Source: Linnemannia elongata (lineage: Eukaryota > Mortierellomycota > Mortierellomycetes > Mortierellales > Mortierellaceae). Taken from it: a stretch of DNA of 64,000 nt. The stretch lies in contig JAXBDG010000008.1 in assembly GCA_036320915.1 (NCBI GenBank), forward strand, positions 1,426,001-1,490,000, in the 5' to 3' direction. The notes under the pieces are model-generated. The model searched no databases. It was not told the DNA's origin and saw nothing but the letters and a program-made list of their open reading frames with translations. Every line of letters begins with the position of its first letter. The stretch's first letter is position 1. This document shows positions 1 to 10,530 of the stretch, in pieces. The position numbers and the translations under genes were made by a program.

Positions 1-3000
1 CCCTGTCACCACTGCTCAGCCTGCCTACCCCTGGGCCATTCAGCCTGCTCCTCACACCTTCGACCCCACCCGTCCCTCAGAGGCTTACCTCAACTATGGC
101 ACTGACTCGGTCGACAGCTTGCGCGACTGGAACGACGAGCTCCAGTCTCACCGTGAACTCCCCCGCACCAACTTGCAGGAGCGCGTCATGCGCGATCGCT
201 TCCTTAACAAGATCAACGCGGACTTTGCCGATGCTGCTGTCCGTGGCGCCATGGATGTCGTCAACGGCAACGTCGTTGCTTTGAACCCCTTGGAGCCCGA
301 GGAGTCGCACATGTACGTCTACAACAACATCTTCTTCAGCAAGGGCTTTGACGGCCGTAACACTTTCGAGAAGTTGGGAGGCGACGATGCTGCTCACGTT
401 GCTACCGGCAAGGATTTGGAGGGTGTCCGTACCTTGAACGGCGTCGATGTCGAGGGTCTTTACACCTTGGGAACAGTCGTTGTCGATTACAAGGGTATCC
501 GTGTCGTCGCTCAGTCGATCGTCCCCGGTATCTTCAGACAGCAGGAGGAGTCATCGATCGTCTACGGTTCCGTCGACAACGGCCCTCAGGTCAAGTCGGA
601 CGAGAAGTTCCACGAGATTTTAGGCCAGGCTGCCAAGGCTCTCCATATTGCCGAGCACGCTGTCGAGGATGGCGAGGGTAAGTCGACCAACCTTTGGACC
701 TCGTTCGATACTAAGGGACTTATGGGCGCTGACGGTCGTCGTTACCTCTTGGATCTTTACCGCCTTAACCCTGTCGATGTCGAGTTCTTGGAGAACGATA
801 TTGCCGCCAAGGACAACATCCCCGAGTATCCTCACAAGCTGACCTTGATGAGACCCGAGTTGATGTTGCTCTTCTGGGAGCACAAGTTGCGTGCCTGGGT
901 CCAGGAGCGCGCCCTTGAGATCCAGAAGCGCGCAGAGGAGAAGAAAGCATTGGAGGGCGACAAGGAAACCAAGGAGACCAAGGAGGCCACCGCCGAATCG
1001 TCGGAGGAGAAGAAGGAAGAAGAGCCTAAGGAGGAGGCTGCCCCCTCGAACCCCGAGGATGATGTCAACATTCTGGACTTTGATCTTTCCTTCAACGTCG
1101 ACGCCTTCACCTCGGTCAAGACCCCTGCCGATGGCGCTGAAGCCAAGACCCAGCAAGAGCAGACCGTTCGCGAAGCTTCCAAGTTCTTGCGCGAGAACGT
1201 TATCAATGTTCTGGTAAGCATTCACGTCATGTGTTCCTTCTTTGCCTTCTTCTATGATAGTCTACCGTTATTCACATTATTTTCTACATTCAATGTTATA
1301 GCTCCAGGACTTTACCGCCTATGTTGTTTCGCCCATCGATGGTGGTAGCTTGACCAAGGCCATGCACCGCCGTGGTATCAACATGAGATATCTCGGACGT
1401 ATCGCCAACTTGGCCAAGGAGAGCAAGGGCCTTGCCCTTGTCCACATCCACTATTTGGCCATGCAGGAGATGGTTGTCCGTTCTGTCAAGCGTATCATTC
1501 GCAAGGCTGTCCGCGGCCTTCCCACCACCCACATTGCCGACTGCATCTCCCATATCCTCAACTGCTTGTTGGGTCATGAGCTCAATGCCAACCCTATCGC
1601 CACCTTGGCTCAGGACGGATATGCTTATGCTCTTTTCACCCCTGAGAGCTTGCGTGATGCCATCCAGTCTGAAGTCTTGTTGCGTTACCGCTTCGAGCTG
1701 CCTGAGAACTTTGTTAAGAACATTGCCAAGGAGAAGAAGGTCCCATTGTTGCGCGATGTCTGTCTCCGTGCTGGTATCCAGGTCGAGGCCCGCGATTACA
1801 TCTTCTCGCCCCTCTCCGAGTCAACCACCCCCGAGCCCACTGTTACTGCTACCGCTGAACCCGTCGCCGCTTCAGGAAAGAAGGCTGCCAAGCAGGACAA
1901 GGCCGACAAGAACCACGACAAGCAGTCGCGCAAGATTGCAAAGTCAAAGAAGCGTGCCACCACCTTTGAGCCCAGCGATATCTTGACTCTCCTCCCTCTC
2001 GTCAAGCAGGCTTCGACTCGCTCCACCTATGCCGACGAGGCTTTTGAGGCCGGTAAGACCAGCTTGGCCCAGGGTCACCGTCAGTTGGGTCTCGAGTTGT
2101 TGTTGGAGTCTTTGGCCCTCCACGAGCAGACCTATGGTTTCTTGCACCCAGAGACTGCTCGCTGCTACCAAGCTTTGGCTATGATCTACTACCACGCTGA
2201 CGACAAGGAGGTTGCCCTGGATTTCCAGCGCAAGGCCGTCATTGTTTCTGAGAGAACCCAGGGTGTTGACTCTCCCGAGGCCCTTCACAACTACTTGAAC
2301 TTGGGATTGTTTGAGCACGCCTCTGGACGTACCTTGACTGCGCTCAAGTACCTCAAGCACGCTATCCAGTACTGGGATTTGATCTATGGCAAGGGCCACC
2401 CCGACTCTTCTACTGCCGATAACAACGTCGCTGTCATGTTGCAGTCGCTCAGAGATTTTGACACCTCGTGCGTGTTCTTTGAGCGCGCCAAGGCCACCCA
2501 GGAGCTTGCTCACGGCAAGGAGCACACCAACTTGGCCAACTGCCATCACGTCCTCGCCAAGGCCTATGCCCTCAAGGGAGACTTTGAAACTTCTGTCAAG
2601 GAGGAGCAGCTCGCCTACGACATGTACCTCAAGCTTGTAAGTCCAGTTGGAGAATTTTGTGTCATGCATGAACTATTATTTTGTTCTTTTTTTTGTGTAC
2701 TCATAGTCTGTGTCTTGCCTTGTTATTGTAGGTTGGCGCTGAGGATATGAGAACCAAGGAGGCCGAGGTTTGGTTGTCGGAGCTCAAGAACACTGCCGAG
2801 TACACCGCCAACCAGGCTTTGTATGAGAAGGCTGCGCTTGAGCAGCAGGCCCAGCAGTTGCAGCAGCACCAGGCCAGCCACAAGGCCACGTCTCTTTCGG
2901 CTGCCGCTGCCGCAGCTGCCACCAAGGCTGCTTTGGCTGAGGCTGCTATTCGTGCAGCGAATGCAGATGCGCAGGTTGGATCGAAGGGTCACTTGTCGTT

Positions 3001-3106
3001 GAACGAGTTGATGGACTATATCAACAGCCAGCCCCAGGGATCGTCTGCTGGAGGAAAGGGCAAGAAGTCCAAGGCTCAGGCCTCAAAGCGTGTTCAGAAG
3101 AAGTAG
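1..3106 (+). CDS. CLU1: Clustered mitochondria protein CLU1/TIF31, 5' partial
   Basis: The 3' part of a CLU-family gene, open at the left window edge. Exons are 2-1213, 1302-2636 and 2732-3106 (TAG stop); all junctions are phase 0 with GTAAGC/GTAAGT donors. About 973 residues are visible; the family usually has 1250-1300, so roughly 300 N-terminal residues lie outside. The first exon carries the CLU domain and then an acidic Lys/Glu-rich linker (near 930-1050). The second holds the central helical region, a Lys-rich linker (near 1880-1960) and tetratricopeptide repeats (about 2020-2640) with the typical 42-residue spacing. The C-terminus is Ala/Gln-rich and basic. Known role of the family: a cytosolic RNA-binding protein needed for mitochondrial distribution, also found with yeast eIF3. 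An AATAAA lies at 3344-3349. Family assignment is firm; the N-terminus cannot be assessed. Confidence 0.93.
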
Positions 3107-3917
3107 AGCGGGAGTGAAGGTTTTTTTGTAATTTCCTTGGTTTACCTTTTGTTCACGTTCAATTGTTTTTTTTGGGTAGTTCTTATTCCCATGTGGTATA
3201 GAGGTCTTTTTTCTTGTTTTTTTCTTCTTTCATTGTAAACTTTCCATTGTCATTGTCATTATCATCACCATTTTTTTCCACCATTTGTCGTGTTTTGGTT
3301 GTTCATATCCACTTTATCCATTCTCATTTCTTTTTCTTTCTTCAATAAAAAGAAAGAGACGACTAATTGTAATCAAGGTGTCTATATGCGTGTGTGAAGA
3401 GAGAGAGAAAGCGGGTTATGGATGTTGCGGTTTAGAAGAAAGAAACCGTCGCATCTCCTCTTTTGGTTGTCTTTTCTGTTCTTTCTTTTGTTTTTCAGAA
3501 GGCGCCCTTCTTCCCCCCTCCTTCCCCTTGTTTGACGCAGGCACATACGCCCGTCCGACCCAGTGGTCGACAAATGTCGACTGACTTGAAGTTCGCCGAT
3601 TGAATGAGTGAGTAAGTGGTCCTTGGGATACTTTAGACCGTCGAATTAAAACTCCTCTTCCCACCTTTTACACCCGGTGGCACCTCCAGAATGAGTTTTA
3701 GTGTTGTTTTTTTTCTCTCTTTTCTTTGTGTCTGTTTGTCTGTTTGGCTGTCTGTCTGTGTGTTGTCTGTTGTGTTGTGCTTGCAGCAGTGCAGTGCAGC
3801 AAGGATGTCCTGCTTCCAATGACTCCTTCCATTCGCAACTTCTTCCTCTGTCAAAAGAGTAGAACAAAGGGAAAAAGAAAGAGGATGCGTCGTGGGTCGT
3901 TTCCTTCTTGGGAATAC

Positions 3918-4005
3918 ATCTGATAAGTGGCTTGGAGGAGCGTTGTGTCTGTTTGGCTCCCTTCTTTTCCATCTGATAAAAGATGAATGCAGTTCCATCA
4001 GATAA
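3918..4005 (+). promoter_or_regulatory. Cluster of three ATCWGATAA iron-GATA motifs
   Basis: Perfect matches to the nonamer ATCWGATAA occur at 3918-3926 (ATCTGATAA), 3971-3979 (ATCTGATAA) and 3997-4005 (ATCAGATAA), all in the same orientation and 380-470 bases upstream of the FTR1 start codon. This is the recognised site of the fungal iron-sensing GATA repressors (Urbs1, SreA, Sre1, Sfu1 class), which repress reductive iron uptake when iron is replete. Binding here is inferred. Two isolated matches occur elsewhere in the window (60324-60332, and reversed at 61765-61773), so the clustering is what counts. Confidence 0.75.
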
Positions 4006-4350
4006 GCCAAAAAAAAAAGTAGAGAGGCATACCCTTGTTGCCCGTTTTGTTGTTGTTTTTGCTTTTTCTTCTCTCACGCTTCTTTTCTTCTTCTTTCTTT
4101 CCCCTCCTCCTTCTCCCTTTACGCCCTCCCTCTCCTTCTCCTCCACAATAAGAACACTCGCTGTATATTTCTTCCTTGTCTGTTCTTTTTGTCCCCTCTT
4201 CCTCTATTCCTCTCATCACTCTCACGGATTGGACTCTTTTTTTTTCTTCATTCATGCTCTTCACTCATTTTTACATTCATTCATTCATTAATTCATTCAC
4301 GAACCTCGACATCGCATACACTTCAGCATAAACTACTCTCCCACTCCTCC

Positions 4351-4372
4351 ACATACATACATACATACATAC
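4351..4372. repeat. (ACAT)n tetranucleotide repeat
   Basis: About five and a half copies of ACAT lie 15 bases before the FTR1 start codon, probably in the 5' leader. No function is evident. Confidence 0.9.
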
Positions 4373-4386
4373 AATAGCCACGAGCC

Positions 4387-5918
4387 ATGTCGTTGTCCTT
4401 TTCTCTACCAACGTTTTTCATTATTTTTCGAGAAACGACCGAGGCAGCGATCATTGTCTCTGTGTTACTCTCGTTCCTGAGCCAGGTGTTGACTGAGCCC
4501 AAGGACCAGGCCCTGCGCCAGCGTTTGTCTCGTCAGGTAAGGAGCAATGGAGTGAAAAAGCAGACGAAGTAGTTGGGAGAGAGAGAAAGGGAGGTGGGAA
4601 GGGCGTAGACCAAGGATAAATACTGCGTACCGTCGGTTTGTCCTCGCTCCCTTTTCAGGTCGTTAGTTAATAGGGGGTAGAGGGTGTGTGTGTGTGTGTG
4701 TGTGAGAGAGAGATAGGGAGAGGAGAAAGGGTCTAGTCTGCTCAAGGGGGTGGAGAAGGATTATATCTATGTTGTTGTGAGTTTGTCGAGTTTCTTGATG
4801 TGGTGAACTAACATGATTTGTACATCTTGTTGTGTGCCTTGCGGATCGGGTAATTTAGGTCTGGGCGGGCACGGTGTTGGGTTTGGTGGTATCGCTCATC
4901 ATTGGCGCGGGTTATATCGTTGTCTGGTGAGTCTCTCTACTTTTTTTTTTTTGCCTGTAAATGCTCTCACGTTGCATACATGTGCCCCCCACTGCGCATG
5001 GCTTGCTAACCCACAACTATCCATGGTTTAATGCTGCGAACAATAAATAGGAACTTGTATGCGACCAACTTGTGGGCGGCAAGTGAGGGCATCTGGGTCG
5101 GATGCTTCTCGTTCGTCGCAGTCCTGATGATCACCGTCATGGGTCTAGCCATGCTCCGCACCAACCAGATGCAAGCCAAGTGGAAGACAAAGCTCTTCAA
5201 GGCTCTTGACGAAGACAACCACAATCAGATCTCCAACAGCAGCTCCAAGGGTGCCGGCCGCTTCGCTCATCAGTCCCGAAAATACGCCCTATTCCTCCTC
5301 CCCCTGGTTACCGTCCTCCGTGAGGGCCTTGAGGCCGTTGTCTTTATTGGAGGAGTTACCTTCAATGAGGATTGGGAAGCTATGCCTTTGGCTATTGTTG
5401 CAGGTGTTGCTTTGGGTTGGTTGGTGGGATTTGCGATCTACCGTGGAGGAAACCATATGCGTCTGCACCGGTTCTTTGTTGGTTCGACCTGTTTGCTTCT
5501 CCTGATCGCTGCCGGGTTGGTCGCCAAGGGTATTGCCGCCTTTGAGTCGGACCGCTGGAACCGTCTGACCAACGCCCAGGGCGATGATGATGGTTCGTAT
5601 GATCCCCGTGTCAACCTTTGGGCACTCAACTGCTGTGACCCCAAGAAGCCTGATGCTGGTTGGTGGGGTGTCGCTAACGCGTTGGTTGGTTGGAGCAACA
5701 TTGCCTCGTACTGGACTGTGGGTTCGTATATCCTCTACTGGGGTCTCCTCTCGGCCTGGTTGTTCCGTTTGGATGCCAAGAGACAGACCAAGGCCGCCGT
5801 CTCAGGCGAGCAGAGGCCACTTTTGCACAGTGCGGGCCCTGATTCTGTTGCGACTGGCAGTGGTGAGGGAAACAGCAACAACCGAGGCAACAATGATCTC
5901 GAGATCACTCCTGCCTAA
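4387..5918 (+). CDS. FTR1: High-affinity plasma-membrane iron permease
   Basis: Exons 4387-4536, 4859-4926 and 5051-5918 join in frame to 361 residues, close to the usual 350-400 of Ftr1. The protein imports Fe(III) produced by a multicopper ferroxidase (Fet3) at the plasma membrane. The two essential REXXE iron-transfer motifs are present: RETTE near residue 15 in the first membrane segment and REGLE near residue 163. Seven hydrophobic segments are recognisable and the tail is hydrophilic. The ATG at 4387 immediately precedes the first membrane helix, as in known Ftr1 proteins. In many fungi FTR1 sits beside FET3; here the upstream neighbour is CLU1 and downstream is a gene remnant, so no ferroxidase partner is visible. 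The motif cluster at 3918-4005 suggests iron repression. An AATAAA lies at 6089-6094. Confidence 0.95.
4684..4712. repeat. (GT)n(GA)n microsatellite in FTR1 intron 1
   Basis: About ten GT units run directly into about four GA units inside the 322-base first intron of FTR1. This is a simple repeat, likely length-polymorphic. Confidence 0.9.
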
Positions 5919-6504
5919 AATCCCCATTTGTCTGAGCTGTTGTTTTGTTGTGAGTGGCGTCCCTCTCTCTCTTTTTTTTATCCCCAATCCCAAATGCAGG
6001 ACAGTGTGTCCTGCGCACCATGGTGGGGAGGAGAGGAGATGAATTCGCCGACTTGTAGCAACTTGTATTTTGCATATCACGCTTAAAAAATAAATACATG
6101 CGTCGTCAAGAAAGAAACAGAATTGCGTAAAAAAGCAAAAAGTTATAGAATGGGATGCCGTGAGACGAGGAATGAAAGAAGGCAAGGGGATGAAATTTTC
6201 CACGTTTTTTTTTTTTTTTCATTTTCCAACCAGAGTTCCGTCGTCTCGCAACCATATAACTGAAACATACAACAAAAAAACGTAACGTAGACAAAAACGT
6301 AATGAGCCATAACAAAGAGAGGAGAAGAGAAAGAAATAGAGAAAATGTTGGATAATTTAAGCGTTTCGATAAGAACAGGGAGCTTGGGCTTTCGAAATGT
6401 TGTAAGCTTTTTTTATTTCCTTTTCTTTGACCAACTTTGACCTGTGTCACTCAGAAAATGGATGTGCAGCAGGAGATTTTTTCAAAATGATATCCAAAGA
6501 GGTT
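5919..6504. other. Intergenic: FTR1 3' flank
   Basis: 3' flank of FTR1 with the AATAAA at 6089-6094 and a T run near 6204-6219, followed by A/T-rich DNA. No coding sequence is supported. The right end abuts the decayed minus-strand gene. Confidence 0.6.
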
Positions 6505-7527
6505 TTACAGAGCGGATCCTGTGCCACTCTTAAACTCAGCACAGTACAGGAATCGCTGGTTCGGTGCGGCGAACGCAATCAAATCGCCACAGGCATTCGA
6601 GACAATACTCGCCCTTTTCCCAGCAGGCCCAACTTCGGTACCGATCCTCGGGAACCAACACCTTAACAAGGAGTTGGAAATCTTGGCCAATCACTTGTCG
6701 AACTAGATCTCAATGGTGTTGGCGATCACGGCTTGACCATAGTTGCAGTTTAGAAGAATGGAGCCTGTAAGAACTTGAGCCCAAGCGTACCGAAGCTGCG
6801 GCCGAAATTCCAAATCCTAGTTCAAGAGATCGCACATCGACTCGGTGAGTTCAACAAACGCTCGAGTGCACAGGACTTTGGCATAGGGTGACATTGTAAG
6901 CAGGCTGTCCAGACCTGGAACCGAAATGGGAGAGCAGTTCTGACACAAGCTGTCCACCGCGAACTTGCGTTTCCTGGAGTCAGGCATGGTAGCGGAGAAC
7001 TGCAATTGACCCACAGACAGCTTTTTCAGGACGTCCGGGTGTACAAGAGCATTCTGCTCATTACCAGCCGTGTCTTTGAGCACAAATGGTGTCAACCCCA
7101 AAGATTCCGTAATGAAAAGCGTCTTTACCTTGTCACTCTCCGAGGCGTGGATCTGCTGGCAGGCGTAGAGTATAGGTCATCATGTGTCCACGAGTGGCTG
7201 GCGAGAGAACAAGAGGTGTTGCATCCGGAATGGTCACTGGCTCCAGTGGAAGGTCAGGCTCTTGTCCGCACTCGGTGCGCTTCGAGTGCTTGCGAATAGC
7301 GGACTTGGTATTGAACGACTTCTAGTATCTAGGACAGTGAGCAGTCCATCGATTCGAACCAACGTTTCTTTTACATCGCTTGGGAGTTTGACAGTGAAGG
7401 TTGACTGGTGGTACTCCAAGACGTAGGGGTGATTTTGAGCTTCGGTGTCGAAGGTGCTTGAACAGTTAGGGCATTTGAACGTCATGTGAAGTACTGAAAG
7501 GTGAAAGGATAGTGGAATAATGGACAA
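6505..7527 (-). pseudogene. Decayed zinc-finger-type gene
   Basis: Read on the minus strand, three frames carry pieces of one protein. From 7490 a start-like segment has a CxxC...HxxxxxxH finger (FKCPNC...HPYVLEYH) and runs to about 7310. After a frame change a second finger-like segment (SFNTKSAIRKHSKRTEC, about 7310-7255) has lost its CxxC half. A third frame runs from about 7160 to 6505 through in-frame stops at 6817-6819 and two more near 6700. Even so the text stays protein-like, with well-conserved stretches such as CTRAFVELTESMCDLL and CNYGQAVIANTIE on either side of the stops. I see splice explanations for none of these breaks, so a pseudogene is likelier than an intron-rich gene. It may be a dead copy of a multicopy or element-borne family. 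The family is not recognised by name. Confidence 0.6.
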
Positions 7528-8328
7528 GGAGACTAGAAAGGTTGCCCGTGGGCGATGCCACGGGTGTTGATTTTGGTGCTGTGGTGGGAGAGAGAGTGAG
7601 GGTGATTGTTCTTGGAGGCTTCCCTTGGGCTTTCTTGGGTTCTCTGGGATGTAGTGTGATAGGTGTCAGAGAGGATTGCATCCAATGCGACCGCTTTGTG
7701 TTGCTGTGAGGTCTGGCTGGGCATGCTTCTTCGGTGTCTGGAGGGTATGTACCGGATTTTTGTTTCTTCAATGACCTACATTTACTTTATTTGTTCTCTT
7801 CTTTGTGGTGTTATTTTCTGTATGGGTCAAGCGTGGTGAGTGTGGTTCTTTGGTGAGAATGAGTGGAATTTGAACAGGGAACCACAGACAGATCGTGTAC
7901 CACAAATTCTTACACCGCCATAACAAAATATTGTTTGCATTTTTTTCGTTCTTGTATTGACAAGTTGACATGCCATAGACGAACTCGAAGCACAAACCGG
8001 TTTATGGTTTCAAACCTTCCTTCGAGTAAGAGATACGACAGATGGGCATCATTGGAGTATGAAAAAGACACATTTTTTTTGAGCTCAACGAAAGTGAGAA
8101 TAACAAGAGCAACATAAACAGAAAAAAAAAAAAATACTTGTTAATGCACAAGAACCAAAGGAGGTCTAGAATGCTGCAGGCGATTGTTCCGATGCCGAGT
8201 ATTCTTATTTACCACCCGTTCTTCCTTTCGTCTTTTTTTCTTTCTTCTCTCTCCCCTCCCTCTTCTCTACTTATCTCATACCCCTTTTCTTGCTTCCGTC
8301 CGTTGCAAGGAAACCTTGACCCTCCAAC
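7528..8328. other. Intergenic: upstream of pseudogene and of monooxygenase
   Basis: Probably the old promoter side of the decayed gene (left) and the promoter of the flavin monooxygenase (right). The last 100 bases before 8329 are a CT-rich tract typical of this genome's core promoters. No gene is supported. Confidence 0.55.
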
Positions 8329-10258
8329 ATGTCTCCATCGAATAAAGTAACTATCAAGCCGCCTCAGGTTCTAATTGTTGGTGCAGGCCTGGCTGGCCTT
8401 CTCCTCGCCATTGCCCTTCAGAAGGCCAACATCCCCTTTGAGATCTATGAACGATCTAAATTCGTTCGTCCTCTCGGTAACGTCTGCGCTCTACCCTCCC
8501 TCTTGTTCACCCCTGTCTTTAGTCCTTACAGACCGTCACCGCACCGTAAAGAAGAACGACAATAAATGCTTACCATTATTCATTTTCGTCTTTTCAGGTG
8601 GAATTATGGCACTCAATGCAGGAATCTTCCCAGCGCTGGAACAACTCGGCGTGTACGAGGAACTCTTGAAGATCTCTATCCCGAGTGTCGGATTTAATAT
8701 CTACAGTGGCGACATGTCCGAGATTGCATTGCTAAAGACCGAAGGCGAGAAAGAACTGTAGGAAGAGTCTTTCAGGGCGTTTGCCTGCTATAAAAATATG
8801 GCGTGTTATTTTTCCTCGCCTCCATGGTTTTCTGACCTTCCATCATTCTTTTTTTTATGCAAAAATAGAATCGGATATGACAGGGTTGTGTTTGCTCGTC
8901 CTGAGTTCTACCAGCTCCTGTTATCCAAGGTCCCGGCAGAACGGATTCACTACAACAAAAAGGTCGTGTCTGTAATTCAAACCAAGGACGACGTGACGAT
9001 CTCGTGCGCGGATGGAACTTCTTACAATGGTGACATTCTTGTGGGTGCGGATGGAGCGTACAGTGGAGTCCGCCAGGAGATGTTTAAGCAGATGCAGGAG
9101 GAGAATGTGTTGCCTGTCTCGGATACTCAGGAGCTCAATAAGGGATATGTTTGTATGGTGGGAACAACTTGCCCCCTGGACCCAACGGATTACCCTGGTC
9201 TGGATGCCGAGACGTCTTCTGCGTATCAGATCATCGGCAAGAACACTCATTATTCCGTATGTATCTGTGGAGCGTGAAAAGAAAAGCCTTCCATGAACTT
9301 GATGTCCATTGACTCATCCCTTTGTAATCTTTCTTCAACTATGATAGTGGAGCGCGTTTTCGGTGCTGGGCAACAGGATCGGTTGGAATGTGGTGTCGCA
9401 ACTGGCGACCTTGGAGCAATCGGCCGAGGCTAAGTTTGGTAATGCAGAGTGGGGTCCAGAGGCCAACGAAGCCATGATCAAGGACGTCAAAGATTTCTTG
9501 ATCCCCTTTAGTAACACCTCCACCATGGGTGATCTCATCAATGCTACCCCGACTGAGAACATCTCTCGTGTCTTTTTGGAGGATAAGCTGTTTGACAGCT
9601 GGCACCATGGCCGTGTTGTCCTCATCGGCGATGCATGTCATAAGGTATGGGATATAATCTAAATACTGGATGAGGAAGTTGTTCTTGTATGAAAGGATGT
9701 GGTATTCACCCTCAATCCTTGATGGTTCATATACCAATTAGTTGCTCCCTAGTTCAGGACAAGGGGCGGTGACATCTATGCAAGACGCAGTTGTGTTAGC
9801 CAGCCACTTGTATGACTTGACTTCGCTTACATCCGAGGGCATCCAAGAGGCGTTCCAGGCATACCATAAAGAGCGATTCCCTCACGTCAAGGAGCAATAC
9901 GAAGCGAGCAAGATCAACGCAAAGTTGATCTATGGCCAGGTACAAAAAATCAAAACAGTTGACAATTGTGCAACCTTCCTTCCCCCTTTTTTTCACATTG
10001 AATGGCTCGATGTTAACTATATATTTTTTTTGTGATGTTGATTAGACGTTTCTGGAGAGATGTGCAAGATACCTGATCTTCAACTATATGCCGATTTCTA
10101 TCCAGGCTAAGGCATCGAGCAAAGGGATGGCCTATAGACCTCAGGTCTCGTTCCTGCCTCTTGTCCCCAATCTTGGGAGTAGTTATGTCATCCCTCAGAA
10201 GCTCTCCAAGCGATATGAAGAATCACTGAAGGCCAATGGGTCCACCATCGCCGTGTGA
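8329..10258 (+). CDS. FAD-dependent monooxygenase (class A, aromatic hydroxylase-like)
   Basis: Six exons (8329-8476, 8598-8757, 8869-9256, 9348-9644, 9742-9939, 10046-10258) join in frame to 467 residues. The N-terminus has the FAD Rossmann motif GAGLAG at residues 18-23, followed by an Ile-Tyr-Glu-Arg strand end. A second FAD/NAD(P)H motif in the DG style lies in the middle (LVGADGAYSGVR), and GDACHK at 326-331 is the ribose-binding GD motif. This is the layout of single-component flavoprotein hydroxylases (salicylate hydroxylase, zeaxanthin epoxidase class). The substrate cannot be told. There are no neighbouring biosynthetic genes, so no cluster is implied. The second donor (GTAGGA at 8758) is weak but the only one keeping frame. 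No signal peptide is seen. An AATAAA lies at 10308-10313. Confidence 0.85.
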
Positions 10259-10307
10259 AAAATTTAAAGTGAAACTAATTGATCAATCAATGGATTGGGT
10301 TTGATGG

Positions 10308-10313
10308 AATAAA
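10308..10313 (+). terminator. Poly(A) signal AATAAA of the monooxygenase gene
   Basis: Canonical hexamer 50 bases after the stop codon. The next gene starts about 220 bases further on. Confidence 0.6.
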
Positions 10314-10530
10314 TTGCCTCGATAAGCCACTCAGGGCACCATCACTCTGCTGTGTCTTGTTGTAACAGAGTGACAGGACAGGTTGACAGGTTGTCAGTTG
10401 GAGCTGAGTTCGACGTCCACCTTGGCTAGTTTCTTTTTTTTCCTTGTTTTTACTGGTTTGCATCCTTCTTCTCTTTCGTAAACTCATTTCATTCATTCAT
10501 CACCCAACAACAAGGAGACATCCATCAACC

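Larger units (their letters stand above)
3107..4386. other. Intergenic: CLU1 3' end and FTR1 promoter
   Basis: No credible coding sequence. The left part is the T-rich 3' flank of CLU1. The right part is the upstream region of the iron permease, with three GATA-type motifs, then pyrimidine-rich DNA (about 4060-4260) and a short ACAT tandem repeat just before the start codon. Confidence 0.7.

Noticed and set aside
7340..7358. tRNA B-box-like GGTTCGAATCG on the minus strand
   Set aside because: It lies inside protein-like text of the decayed gene, and no cloverleaf or A box is found at a suitable distance.
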